A stretch of 64,000 nucleotides of DNA, from the NCBI GenBank assembly GCA_030765065.1, contig CM060990.1, positions 661,428,618 to 661,492,617 on the forward strand. Direction: 5' to 3'. Shown here one piece after another: positions 32,211 through 44,695 of this stretch (position 1 is the first letter of the stretch; each line of letters opens with the position of its first letter). The stretch comes from Deroplatys truncata (taxonomy: Eukaryota > Arthropoda > Insecta > Mantodea > Mantidae). A program made the translations under genes and the position numbers. Under the pieces are notes generated by a model that saw only the letters and a program-made list of their open reading frames with translations, ran no database searches and was not told the origin of the DNA.

Positions 32211-33521
32211 GAAGGTGGGGCAAGAGTGCCATATCGGGTAAGAGTGTCGCCCCCCTTTAAGTGCAAAAATACGGGCTTAGTGACTTTGTTGCAAGGTTTG
32301 GGTACACTGAGTTAGATGGCATGTTTGTTGGGCTGTGCATTACAGCAGCTCTAGAAATTTATTGTGTTTATTGTATAATAAAGTACTTTTTTCATAATTG
32401 TGATCTTATATTTCCATGACAGGAAACCCAATTTATTCCCATGTAAGGTAGTTTCTGGTATATCTCAGTTATTATGGCTTAACCCCACTTATATGAGAAC
32501 CCAATTGCAGAAGAGTTAGTAGTGTATGCAGCCACCACTCCATGGTGTCAACAGATGTAATCCCGTGCAGCTGGGGGCAAAAGTGTCAGCTGACTCTGGG
32601 GCAAGAGTGCCAGAGTGACACTCTTACCCCGTACTATGAACATAGTACGAACAATTCATTGTAACAAAATTTATAAATCAGAAATACAGAGAAAAATGGA
32701 TAGTGAAAATACCGAAGATTCAAGCATCCTGCCCCTAGAAAATGATAAGAGAAGGAATGCAAAGGAGTTCATTCCTATAGCTTCTACTTCGAGGGAAAGC
32801 TTTTATTTCGTTGATGAAAAGGAAGCAGATAAAATTAAACCTGTTTCCAAAACTCCGGTATTAGAACTATTTCCCCACTTCCAATTCATAGAAGACCTTT
32901 TCCTAAAACTCCAACCCTAAGAGGAAGAAAACCTGATAAATCGGTTATCCTGACCAGTAGCCCACATAAAAAATGCTTGAAAGCAAACAAGCTTCTGCTA
33001 ATCGCTCAACTACCATAAAGGTTCTACTAAAATCAAAGATACAGAAGAAGAAGAAACCAAGCTGTGATACTGCAACGTCACAGAGAACTACTGAAGACCA
33101 GAAAAAAGACGATGTCTACTTTTGCTTAATTTGCCAAGAAAGGTATTAAGATCCACCTGATGAGCCAATGGTTCAGTGTCAAGAATGTAAAGGAATGTCT
33201 CATACAGATTGTACAGACTTTAATGACGTGAAAAGGAACCTTTATTTGTGATATTTGTAGGGAATAATGATGTCTCAGTTTGTTCAATGTATGTGACACT
33301 CTTACCCCAGCCTATGGGGTAAGAGTGTCAGCTGATGTTTCTTTATGTAAATCAAAATATCTCAGAATGTTTGGGAGAGTCTGTCTTAATACTTTATCAT
33401 GTTCTTGTGTAATGATGACTTATCTAGTATACGGGGGAGAAAAAATACGTATGATTCTGTTTAGAGGCAGAAAATAGTGTTTGAACCTTAACATGGCACT
33501 CTTACCCCACCTTCCCCTAAT
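32211..33521 (+). mobile_element. Pogo-like transposon with complete ends, internally deleted
   Basis: TA-GGGGAAGGTGGGGCAAGAGT at 32211 is mirrored by CACTCTTACCCCACCTTCCC-CTA at 33521, giving TIRs of about 28 bp with TA flanks. The subterminal motif GGGGTAAGAGTGTC recurs inside, in both orientations, at about 32250, 32600-32635 and 33295-33330. At 1.3 kb it lacks the DDE and N-terminal DNA-binding domains of an autonomous element (about 2-3 kb) but keeps the transposase tail. Both ends are present and alike. Confidence 0.85.
32615..33265 (+). pseudogene. Pogo-like transposase C-terminal region with PHD-like finger
   Basis: The 101-codon open frame (32615-32920) is charged and carries no known domain except its end, where frames change. 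From about 32890 another frame reads RRPFPKTPTLRGRKPDKSVI and ILTSSPHKK, the 'P-x-G-R-K-x-x-K-S-x-ILT-x-x-P' motif of pogo-like transposase tails. Later, DDVYFCLICQ, then MVQCQECKGMSHTDCTDFND and a final C-x-I-C form a PHD-like zinc finger (Cys/His pairs at about 33118-33255). The DDE core is deleted, and stops and frame changes show it is dead. Confidence 0.75.
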
Positions 33522-34830
33522 GTTTACAATATATCGATAGAGCTGCTTTGCTGGGTATATTTTGTTTTATGGCTTTAAAATTGAACATAGAGAATAAAAC
33601 GCTTTAACAGAATTCAACATACATTTTCTACAGGAATTTATTTAGGCTGTGATAAATGCAACTGTAATTTTGGACAGCAGTTCTTAAATAAATACTGAAA
33701 AGAGTCGAATAGGCTGGTAAATGATAAGTAAACGTTAAGCAGATTTAAAATAATGGCATTTATGCCCAAATCCTCTTAATTTCCTTGAACACAGCTATAC
33801 CGAAACCAACTTTGAATTAACCTCTAAGTTTAGGATCGAGAATTGATACATGCCTTCTACAGGTGCACTCAATATGAGTACCAAAGGTAAATGATTCATC
33901 CAAAGGCCATAACAGGAATTAGGGATTGACTGATCACGAGAACGTATTGCAGATCATACTAATTATCTTCACCAAAGAGCACAATTATTAAATCCATTTT
34001 ACAGATGTTCTACATCTCAGTTTGTTCTTCATATTTAATTCTCAGTGCAGTAACATCTGTGCACCCTACAACTGGTTTTCACAACTTATTAATATCCCCT
34101 CTCCTACAAAATGCTTGTACATTCAGATCAAGAACAATTTCAGTAAAGCTTTCAACAATAAAAGAACACGTTGCTATGCGCTGCGGATAGAATGAAAGCA
34201 ATTTTCGGTAGCCTCCAGTGAGCTATTAGGTGGTAAATTGAATGAAATGAGTGTGCAACAAGGTGAGGAAAATACGGCAGACTTTTCGGTATACTAAGCA
34301 AAAACCGTACTTATTTGTGACGATCAGGAATGAAAAAAAGAACTGTACGAACTACACACAATTACCACATTCACTACGAGGGAAAGATCTTTCTCTCACT
34401 GGATATGGGATATAAGTAATTCGAACTACTTTGATACAACTAGCAAGAAAAATATAAGCAATAACGTCTTCTCAAATTCCCGCATTAAGTATACAGGATC
34501 GCACTTCAAGGACAAATTGGAGACAAAAAGTTTATAGAACACATACTCTGTGTATAAGAGGTCAAGATACAACGTGCGTTGCAAAATGTTAAGACCGCTG
34601 ATGAAACTCGTGTAGAGAGAAAAACTAAAATCAAATATATTTTTACTTATGGGCATAATATTATATAGCTTTTATTATATAATTACAAAAATAGACATTC
34701 CTTTCTCACGCTAATGAATACAAATAATTTTGTTGCAAAGTAAGGCCATAGTCTTTAATATGCTATAAATAAAACCTTTTTCATAAGAAACACACGACCC
34801 GTCATGCTTGTTGCAGTTCTCTATGGCTAG
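33522..34830. other. Unassigned AT-rich spacer
   Basis: No gene, RNA or repeat recognised over 1.3 kb. Confidence 0.45.
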
Positions 34831-35616
34831 TGTTATCTTATTTGTTGAGCGCCTCTTGTTTTATTATTTTAAATTTGGGTTCTTTGTCCTCCGGCTAGCT
34901 ATTACAACTCAGTCGAGCAAGTGTTGCTATGCAGGACGTGTAAACGGAAAGGAGTTGTTGCTAAAAGATAACACTGATAAAATAATTTGTTTCTACACTT
35001 TTATTGCCGTCACACTTAATAATTCACATATTTAATCTTTATACACGCCTGACTGAAACTGTGATATTTCCGAATGTGACTACAGTCGTTTTACTTGCCG
35101 CGTACCAATTACTTCGCGTACTTCACATTTTGTAACTAACTTTGCGACGTGTACCTCGCGAGAGATTCCTTAGGACCGAGTGACGTGCACCTCGTGAGAG
35201 ATTCTTCCGAACTGCGCGATACTTGCTTATGGCTCCAGAATATATACTCCGTCACCCCGAATTGCCTAAACATTATAATAGAGCTGCTATTGGTTACCAA
35301 ATCGCGCCCACTTTAGCGTCTGTTTTGTCAATCACTGTTACTAACATATATACTCTAGGGAAGATATTCCCTCCATTTATAAAAAACAGCACGCTACCCT
35401 GACGTCATTTGTTTGTCTCTTCTTAGTGATAAACAACTCACCCCCTCGGTTTATTGTTACCCCACTTCTATTGTAAGTTTCAGTGAGGCCGTGTAAACTT
35501 ATTTCCTGACAATACTTATGGCTAACAAACATCTAAAATCATGTTCATACAATAATATTAATTTACACTACAATTACTCTGGCATTCACAGTGTTGTGAT
35601 ATAAAATATTGCCTCA
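34831..35616 (+). mobile_element. Family D LTR-like repeat, left member of a direct pair
   Basis: It begins TGTTATCTTATTTG and ends TATTGCCTCA, like the solo copy at 13142. The 35-bp tandem units of that copy are here reduced to about two (around 35140-35220). It is directly followed by the antisense Tc1-like coding segment. As an LTR-like fossil it may form one element with the copy at 36570. No primer-binding site is evident after it. Confidence 0.5.
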
Positions 35617-36575
35617 TGCTCTCTACAATTTTCTGTAACAATGGCAGTTCAAGTTCATTCCATGCAGATATCGCAGAGGTATTTAATTCTTGCATGTTGG
35701 TATATTGCTTTACATCACGATAAACTCACTTGCATAAGATTCCCCATACGTTATCCAAAGGGTTTAGGTCTGGAGAAATGGCAGCCCATTCCATAGCAAT
35801 AACACCTTTGCGATGAAACAAATTCCTTGTGGATCCAGCAGTGTGGATGCTTGCATTGTCCTGCTGAAATATCGAATCCACTGTTCCAATCCCCTTTGCA
35901 ACCGTAAAAGGTGCTCTTCAAGCAATGCCTGATAGTGTATGGCTTTCATACACCTGCAGGGAATGCAAGATGCGTTTTCCCTGCGCATCCGAATTCACTC
36001 CATACCATCAGAGACTTTTGCTCCTTGCTGCCTCTTTGAAAACACTTTCTCTTCTTTTATGAGGTCATCCTAACAGTATATATACCCAGCCATCAGGGCA
36101 ATCTAAGTTGAACTTCTTTTCATCACTGAATATCACACGCTGCCATTCTTCCTTCCAGATGACGCTGCCTTAACCCAGTCAACACGTCTTTTTGTGGTGG
36201 ACTGTCAAACAGGGTTGCATTTTCTGTTTCTTATATTTCAACATGTTCGTTTGTCTCATTAACCTGGACAACGTCGATTTGTGAAAATTGACCGTAACAT
36301 CATGAGCATGTTGTCTCAGCGATGAATCATGAGCGCTAAGTCTTCTGATCCCTTGCCTCTTCTGTCGAGGTGTAAGTTTGAGGTTTTCCAGACGACCTTT
36401 TGGTTCCATAATTATTTCCTAGCTTTAGGAAGTTATTTACCACACATGGTGACCTGCTAGAACTTCTTGCTATTTCTCGAGACGAATATCCTTTTAAGGC
36501 TTTAACTTGACCTTGCTCGAAGCTGAACAAACCTGCCTTCCTACCTATACTTTCGCGGTAATCGGCTCGTGTCAT
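35617..36575 (-). pseudogene. Tc1-like DD34E transposase, coding segment without its own termini
   Basis: From 36575 downward the minus strand reads FEQGQVKALKGYSSREIA and then KLGNNYGTKRSSGKP, the first helix-turn-helix of Tc1-like transposases, followed by LTPRQKRQGIRRL and HKSTLSRLMRQTN, the second. Then come VIFSDEKKFNLDCPDGW (first Asp), QQDNASIHTAGSTRNLF (second Asp) and AISPDLNPLDNVWGIL (Glu position region). It closes with SAISAWNELELPLLQKIVES. Nearly the whole 340-residue protein is represented, but frames change and it is not functional. Neither Tc1 TIR is present: the coding piece is cut at both ends exactly where the D repeats start, and the ATG at 36575 lies inside the right-hand D repeat. 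Confidence 0.85.
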
Positions 36576-37370
36576 CTTATTTGCTGGGCGCCTGTTATTT
36601 TTTTATTATTTTAAGATTTGGGTTCTTTGTCCTCCGGCTAGCTATTATTACTCAGTCGAGCAAATATTTCTGAGCAGGGCGTGTAAATGGAAAGGAGTTG
36701 TTACTAAAAGATAACACTGATAAAAGAATTTTTTCACACTTTTATTGCCGTCACACATAATTAATAGTTCACATCTTTAATCTTCATACACGCCTGACTG
36801 AAACTGTTATCTTTCCGAATGTAATTACTGTCGTATTAGTTGCCGCGTACTTCACATTCTGTAACTAACTTTACGACGCGAGAGATTCTTCCAAACTGTA
36901 TAATGTGCACTTCACGATATATTCTTCAAGACTGCGTGATGTTTACCTCGCGAATGATTCTTTAGAACTGCGTGAAACATGCTTATAGCTCGAGAATATA
37001 TACTCCTTCACCTCGAAATGCCTAAACATAATAGAACTACTATTGGTTACCAAATTGCGCCAACATTAGCGTTTGTTTTGTCAGCCAATCACAATTACTA
37101 ACACATATGCTCAAGGGAAGATATTCCCTCCATTTCTAAAGAAAGGCACGCTAACCTGACGTCATTTGTTTGTCTCTTCTTAGTGATAAACAACTCACCC
37201 CATCGGTTCATTGCTACCCACTTCTATTGTCAGTTTCAGTGAGGACGTGTAAACTTATTTCCTAACAACGCTTATGGCTAACAAACATCTAAAATCATTG
37301 CCATACAATAATGTTAATTTACACTACAATCACTATGGCATTCAGTGTTGTGATATCAAATACTGCCTCA
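36570..37370 (+). mobile_element. Family D LTR-like repeat, right member of a direct pair
   Basis: It begins TGTCATCTTATTTGCTGGGC and ends TACTGCCTCA, in the same orientation as the copy at 34831 and of nearly equal length (801 against 786 bp). No polypurine tract is visible just before it. Tandem units of about 35 bp are present in degraded form near 36880-36965. The two copies differ at many sites, so the arrangement is old. Confidence 0.5.
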
Positions 37371-40130
37371 GAAGCTACATCCCCGTCGCTGTAGCATATC
37401 GTACGAGTATGGTCACGGAATATTCAGCCTGGTCTTATTTTGCAACTATGCCATTTTCTGCCTTCTAACCCGTGTGTAACGAATACGTTTGTAACTGGCC
37501 CTACGATGCAGGTAATGTGTTATGTACGCATGCAAAAATATATTTGATTTTAGTTTTTCTCTGTACATGACAGTTGGTCTTTTGCAACGCACCTTAGTTG
37601 TAAAAAGTTAATCAATGTAAAGGAGTGGTATTGCATCATATTCTAGGGCCGCGCACTTGTCAGCCTGCTGCGAACATCCATGCGGGTCGGCCTATCTACC
37701 ATGCTAAAGGTCAATTTGCCTCTGTTTCTTCCCTACCTTACTTTTGGCAGTAGTATAGTTTAGGACATTGCAGGCGGGGTAGAATAGCGGCAAGTTTACC
37801 TTTATTCAGGTAGCCGGGCCTATGTGAATGTGTGTTTGATAAGAGCGTAGGGCTAAACCGTGATGCAAATCACGCTTTTCATTGGATTCGTAGATACCCT
37901 GTATAGGAGAAACTATAGTTTTCTGAAATAAACAACAAACATACTATAAACAGAAAAATAATTGTCTTGCATAACACAAATAGTTAGGTTAATGCAGAGT
38001 ATATGCTAATGTACATAAAACCTAGTAAATGTAACATTGTATTCAACATGATGATAAAATTATGTAAAAAAATTAAGCTAGAAATATGAACGAATTCGCT
38101 ACCTTCTATGTGCATATTACTCTTGAAAAGTTCTAAACGATAAAGTTGACCATTTTATAAAGATAAAGATAGAAGTTAAGGGATAGACAAAACTATGACA
38201 GCAAAGTATTTTCAGAATAACTCATCAAACATGTTGGAACAGAACAGAATATTTTATCTATGGAATAAGCTGCTTACCTGAACCAGTGGAAAGTCAAGAT
38301 GTAAAAAGCAAGTGTCAATTAGCTGATGATGTACCGAATGAAAAGGGCGCGAAAGTTGGAAGTCATGCGTGGCGTCCCAGGTTTAGTATAAAGTCCATTA
38401 TTTACCTTCTTGCTACGTGTGGTGTTGACGGTACATGTGAAAACTCGATGTAACATACCAGAGATATAATTTAAAACGGAATCAACCGAAGATTAATGTA
38501 GCAGGCATGTCATATTATCAGCTTGCGTACTGAATAGTTGATGCAAGAAAAAGTGGTCAGTTTTAGGATAAATAACAGCACAACTACATTAAAATGATTT
38601 TAGAATTAAATGAAACAACGTTTTGGGGAAAAAAAGAGGGCAGTATTTATCAGTCTCAATCTACAACCTGGGATAGTAGTTAATACTGGCTAGAGATTGA
38701 AGGGGACCAAAATTAAACTGATCCCTCACACCTGTCCTAGCCAAGAATATCTGGAAAATGTTTAGCATCAAAGACCAACTCTAGAGTACCGAAACACTTA
38801 TTTTACGTTTATCTCTCACTTAAGCAATTGCAAAGCAGCTCTTTAGATGAGAGTTACTGGCCTGAATTTAATTGCGTTACCGTACCGGCTGCCCTTGATC
38901 ATTATTTTGCCTCTCTTTTGGTAAAAAATAGGTATATTCTACAGCATGATGGATACAGACTAACACTTGAAAGAGTAAATTATTGATGCTTTTGATTACG
39001 AAATTGTAATGCAATGCAGGATGATTATGTTTGTTCAGAACATGTCCTTAAGAAACCTCAACGCTTCAAATGTCACTGTCGATTTCGAAGGACCTCTTGT
39101 ACTTTGCACAACATGTGCTATTGGAATTTTTTATTTCATGCCTAATGTTCTAAGCGTAGAATAATGTTCCTATATATAATCCGTTGACAACCATGTAAAT
39201 GGTAACAGAAATGGCTTAATAATAAATAATATTGGTTATGATATACATACTGAGTTTCAAGATTTTAAACAGTTGAGTGGTATCGAGTTCTTTTCTACAG
39301 CGATAAGTAGTAGCAGTACCCATTTAAACTCTTTTTCCTCTCTTCTTTATGGCTTTAGAATTTGTTATATGGAATCAGACTTCCATACAGATTTCACCAG
39401 TCCTACGTAGCGTCAAGTTTAAGCGCCTAGAGTAACCAATGGCCTTTTACGAAAGACGACCATTGTGTGTCCATTCAGGAAGACATGCCAATAACCCCAT
39501 AGTTTGCTGTTTCCCGCACTGTGCGTCAATATATCACCACCAGAATACGGTTTGGCTATGACTGTTACCCTCATCATCTTCACCTGAGGTAAGTCCACAC
39601 TGCTCAACATATCAACAGCTAACATTCAAGAATTAAAAAAAAACGTTCAACATGATAAATGTGTTCAACATGTCACTTTTAACATTTCATCAATACCGGT
39701 TGACTTGGGACAACAAAATATCCAACTAAAATAAAAATGGACTCCAGTGATGAGTATTTGGATATTGCTATTTGTGTCTGTGCGTGGTATGCAATGAAAA
39801 AGAAAATAGGAATGTGGACCAGACCCTATCTGGTTAATCGGCACAGGAGTGAAACTTGGTGTGGGAGTATAACACGTTGGGTACTATTTTGATGTGGTGT
39901 TATTTCTCCTCTACTACAAGAAACAACCGAATAGCGACGGCACTTTAAATAGATAACAAAATTATAGATACTTAAGGCGTCATTTTGGGTGTGGTATTAA
40001 AACACGTAGGTATGGGTTAAGACAAGTTGGGTACCATAGATGTGGTATGGTTGGGTTGCTGGGTTCGTTGGGGGTCCGGGGGCGTGTGTTGTGTTCGTAG
40101 GTTCTTAGCCCCTCATGAGTTCGTTCCCCT
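37371..40130. other. Unassigned spacer
   Basis: About 2.8 kb without a supported gene. A CpG-richer stretch lies at 37645-37880. The short ORFs present (for example at 39419-39625) carry no motif I recognise. Confidence 0.45.
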
Positions 40131-40139
40131 TTCAGTGGT

Positions 40140-40910
40140 AATGTGATATTGGACCGGGGAAGGATTCCTATCTCAGGTATACAAGCAAAGAAGGCACAGG
40201 TAATCAGTAGACGACCTTCGGTTGCTGGTCACTTTATTCTTGCCAAAAACACACTTCCTTTGTCCCGCACACACGACACAAGCCGATCGCTACAGTTATG
40301 ATTTATTACGTCGCTGTCACCTAATCTACGTCCGGATAATGAGTTGTCGCTCCTCGCTATAACACGCTAATTTCTATGATTATCACTTATTCTCTTGCAC
40401 GACGCTATACTTGAACTTTATTAATGTAGACTTAGTTATTTCGCCGACAATTACGTCAGAAATGCAACACTTAGCGTTTTAAGATGATGGCGGTCGGAAC
40501 GAGAGACCAAGAGAGAGTGATTTTCGTCTTCGCGGCTCCTAGGATCGCTTCCTATTTCACGCCCATTTTCTAGGCGACTTGGTTTGGTCCCTAATCATGT
40601 GACTTATCACGTCGGTTATTTGCTACTTCTTTTCTGCGCTTAATTCCTATTGGCGGTTCTCCTACCAAGACTAGTGCGAATTGCTATTTTCAATCTGGAA
40701 TATTTTATGGCCTGTCACTCATTTCTAGCGTTGGTTTTTCCACTTCGGTGAATTTGGATACCGATTAAGCACGTACATCTTGGTGCCTGTCGGTCGCGTT
40801 GGAATGTTCTGTCTTTGTTTAGAAAGCCACATGTTCGGCAGAATTCTTTAGAGACAGGAGACCTTTCCGGTGTGTCTCGTTATAGCCTCAAGCACTATTA
40901 ACAGCTACAT
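40140..40910 (-). mobile_element. LTR-like fossil, reverse orientation
   Basis: Read on the minus strand, the segment has a promoter-like stretch with ACTCTCTCTTGGTCTCTCGT, then two polyadenylation-type signals (AATAAAGTTC and AATAAAGTGACC) spaced as in insect LTRs. It may end ...CCAATATCACA with TG/CA-type limits near 40141 and 40907. No internal coding region is next to it, so a solo LTR is inferred. The exact ends and family (Ty3 or BEL-like) are uncertain. Confidence 0.35.
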
Positions 40911-41429
40911 GTTCCGGTCTACCCTTCTGCAAACTTTAGCTCTTTTGAAATTGCATTCCTTATGCTACAAATATGACTAATTTTATGTGTATTTATTCTA
41001 TTTATTATTCATGTATATAAGTTGTGAGTCGCGTGTTTCTGCTTCAAACTGCTGTGAAATAGCTTAAAATTGAGGACGACTATGACTTCAAACATTTATT
41101 GAGAGCCAGACTTGGGTAATTCCTTTTCAGGTCTCTACAGTAATATGAGCTCAGTGAGGCCCTCTTTTTCGATATCTCCTCTGGAACAACAACAAAATTG
41201 CACAAATTCGGCATAATTGTCCGTGATTTTTTTATTGTCCCAGTATTCTTTACATGAAGCTTCGCTCAATGATGGCTCCAACATAATATCACTGATTAAC
41301 AAAAGTGTATTTTCCTTCGTCCATTCCAAAATCCCACGTGGAGGAAACCAAACCAAGGATACCAACACAGAACAATTCTAGTGAATAATGGAACTACTGA
41401 GCATCAAGCACGTAATAAACAGCATGAAG
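40911..41429. other. Unassigned spacer
   Basis: No recognised gene or repeat; ORFs here are short and without motifs. Confidence 0.45.
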
Positions 41430-41849
41430 TACAGCCGAGTACAGCAAAAACACATGCCAATGCTTTTGGTTACTTTTAGTGTTTTCGATTCTTGAATTTT
41501 GGCAGAATCTCATCATTTGTGTTCCGCGCCTGCTGTAAGTGAGCTATTTTATAATTGGTTTTAGCTGAAGTTACGTTAGTATTACCCTATGAAGAAAGGT
41601 CAGGCCTAGATGGGCGATGAAAGGGTTGGAGAATCGGTATATGCCACCTGAATGGTTGAAACAATATGCCTCCCAAAGACTGTCTATACTAGCCCCTGAA
41701 TGCGTCCGGCTCTTATTGGTTCGGCATTCAAGCATTAACCTCTGTAACCGAATGAGGGATGTAAGGCGCAACAGAGGCGTGTTAATTATCAATTTTCAAC
41801 TTAAAACGCGGTTCCTCATATCCGCACGATTTTTATCCACACGAATGTA
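41430..41849 (+). repeat. Family A MITE, copy 5 (full length)
   Basis: TA-CAGCCGAGTACAGCAAAAA at the left and CACACGAATG-TA at the right bound 420 bp with all internal family blocks, including CCTGAATGCGTCCGGCTCTT and AGAGGCGTGTTAATTATC. The open frames inside are incidental. Confidence 0.75.
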
Positions 41850-43004
41850 CGTGTTGTCATGGTTACAGTCCAGAAACGTCCGAAATTCTGTCGATCACAT
41901 ACGAAAAGCGAATTGACACAAGCTTTCCATAAAAAGCGAAAAACACCTATCACGTTAAAAGAGTCAAGCGCAACACACTCGATTAACATACTAAGTCAAT
42001 GCTGCAATCGAAATTCGGCCAGCATGCAAAACGTTTACATATCGCACTTGACAAGTTTTGTTAAATGTTAATCAGTGTCGATTCTCCAGAATGCGATTTC
42101 AACCATGCACTGTTTGGGGTACAATATATTCTTCAAAGTTCAACCTTCTTCGATGCCTTCCATCTTTATCGGTTCCTTCTCCTGTTAGCGTCACCTCTTT
42201 ATTATATAATCCTCAGAAACCAATTTATCACGCTTTGATTAAATTCCTCCAAGACACCCATTAAGGTTATAATCCCTCCTGCTTTATGTTCTCTCTTCCT
42301 CTGTGATTCTTCTATTCACTGCTGCTCTTATGTCTGGCTAATTGGTCCTTGACCGCAGCCCTCCTCAAAGTTTATAAGACCCAAATTTTGAAATTCGTTC
42401 GGAAGGAACTAAAAGGAATATTTCTGCTGCTGTCCTCGTTAAATATGAAAACTACTAAGCGTTTAAAAATTTTAATTAAAACACAGTTACACTAAACCAT
42501 ATAAATAATTTCACCTTCCTAATTATAATTTAGGTTAAACGTCTAGGGTGATAAACAGATTAAATCTAAACAAAGACCACCTTTGTTGAAACGTTGTATA
42601 ATAAAATATTTCATTTCAGCCTAGCTTCATGTAACTACCAACCTGTTCCTTACTAAGCTATATTCAGCTTTTATCAGTAGTTAAAAATTAATAACAGTAG
42701 TCTGCATTTTCAAACTTTTTGTCAGATGATTTCTTAAAAGTAGGCCTTCTTGAATCAAGATTTTATGTTGATTCCATAAATAACCACCTTTTTTTCTATC
42801 ACGTCAGGTTTTTACACAAAATAAGAAGTAATGTTTTGTCAATTTTACTAATAAGCGTAGAAAAGTATTCAAATACCCTTTCACACAAGGTAAGTTTTTA
42901 TTCAAGAAACATTTTAAGAATACTCTCAAGAACTCCCCTAATTTATTTCATGACTACATTTTAACAAAACAAGAAGCCAAAGCGTTTCATTTAATTTTTT
43001 TCAA
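41850..43004. other. Unassigned AT-rich spacer
   Basis: No recognised gene, RNA or repeat. Confidence 0.45.
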
Positions 43005-43560
43005 GCTTTCTCTTCTTTGACTTCCTTGCAGATCCTTGAAGATGACTGTCCCTCCTCAACATTCAACAGTAATCGGCCATCATAGTTTCATTCCATCCCC
43101 CCTGGTACCTCCTCTCCATTTCCTAAATATCTTGGTGAAAACGTTCACCCTGCTCTTCACTATAATGTCCCAGATTTTCTGGAAAGTAGTCGATATGTGA
43201 ATGCAGAAAATGCACCTTTACACTCATGTTACAATCCATCTTGTTGAAATTTTCCAACATTATTTCGACAATGGCCTTGTAATTAGGATCTTTGTTATTG
43301 CCTAAGAAGTTTTCAGTAACTGATTGGAAGGCGGTCCATGCTTCTGTTTCTCTCTCATTCATTGTCTTCTCAAAATCATCATTCATCAATTTCTTTGAGG
43401 ACCAACAAGAATTCCAGCCTTTAATTTGTCTTGTGTAATGAAGGGAGATTTCTTGGAAAGGTACTTGAAGCGGGGTCAATCCTGTGGTAGAGCCCTTACA
43501 AATTGCTTCATCAAGCCCAATTTTATGTGTAGTGCCGGAAGGAATATCTTTATATCTCTA
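43005..43560 (-). pseudogene. Fragment of a conserved multi-copy invertebrate protein family (function unknown)
   Basis: A 118-codon open frame (43123-43479, minus) reads WTAFQSVTENFLGNNKDPNY, then KVHFLHSHIDYFPENLG and SEEQGERFHQDI. Similarity continues on both sides in the same strand: before it HIKLGLMKQFVRALPQD, after it EMERRYQGGWNETMMADYC. I recall this motif set from uncharacterised proteins present in many copies in insects and other invertebrates, whose C-terminal region has 'SEEQGERFHQDIKxMExRYQGRWN'. The multi-copy habit suggests association with a mobile element, but I do not know its biochemical role. The coding region is not open throughout, has no start or promoter, and no TIRs were seen. 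Confidence 0.7.
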
Positions 43561-44304
43561 TATTTTTGAAGTGAAATTGTGAAAAAACTGTACGTGATAG
43601 AAAAAATTTAAAAGCAGTTCTGAAATCAGCATAAAAAAGTGAGCCAGAATCGCTTATTAGTTTTCAGTCATCCGATATCATGCAGACTAGTGTAATCAAT
43701 GCTGTTTAGGCATAAGAGCGTATAAAACCGTAGCTGTGTAACTTGAAAGGAGGAGAGTTTTCTATAGGAATTAATTTACATTGCTATTATATAAATCATA
43801 CCCCATTGAAAAAATGTATCTTCATAAAAATAATTATTAACTTTACGATACTGTGTATGAATTATTTTGGTTTATTGCTGCGATGGTATAGCAGCTTATT
43901 TACACTTAAGACTAAATACTTTAGTACATCAAATTAATGACTAGGGTTTTCAGGAAACCAGGCTCAGTATGCAGAGATATTTGTTTCTCAAAGACAAGGG
44001 CACATTTTAGCCAGTCAACCGATGGGTAACGTTGAAAGATAGCTGACTGGCTTTAACAGAATGTAGTTGTGGAGATAAATGACCTAAATTTAAAGCAAAG
44101 TATAGTGTGTTTTTGCCAGAGTGTACTTTTTAACAACCCTATAAAAACACACAAAACTGTAGGACGACTCAACATCTCTCAAACTCGCCACATGTTCTTC
44201 TTACACCGCACAAATTGGTGTCAGAGCAACACTTTCATTCATATTATTCTGAAGTCGAATCGATTGGTAAGGATACGGGTATACACTTAGGAAATCCGTT
44301 TGTG
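43561..44304. other. Unassigned AT-rich spacer
   Basis: No recognised gene or repeat. Confidence 0.45.
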
Positions 44305-44695
44305 TACACTCAAGTGCACGGAATCGTGTCAATGCTTTGGTTTCCTATAGTGCTTTTTCTTTATTTAATGTTGATAGAGTCTCATTAACTATGTCCCACA
44401 CCAACCTTGGGTGATCCTGTCTCATAGATTTAAATTCAAGCCCGACACCACGCATTAGCCTATAACAAAGGTCAGGCCTAGGTGAGCGGCGAAAGGGGAA
44501 GAGTACGTACACATTTTGAGTGGCTGGAAAGCATGCTTTGCAATGACGGTCCATACTAGCCGCTAGATGAGTCCGAATGGTATTGATTTGGTGTCAAAGC
44601 CTGGCACTCAAACACTAACCTAAGAACATAGGTTGGTTTTAGGCTCAGGGATGCAGCAATAGGGAGAAAAGACAAACATTATGGGGTACTACAAC
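44305..44695 (+). repeat. Family A' MITE, copy 2
   Basis: TA-CACTCAAGTGCACGGAATC marks the left end. Internal blocks GCTTTGGTTTCCTATAGTGC, CACACCAACCTTGGGTGA, GGTCAGGCCTAGGTGAGCGG and GACAAACATTATGGGGTACT match the 2.77-kb copy. The right end is not sharply defined. Confidence 0.65.
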
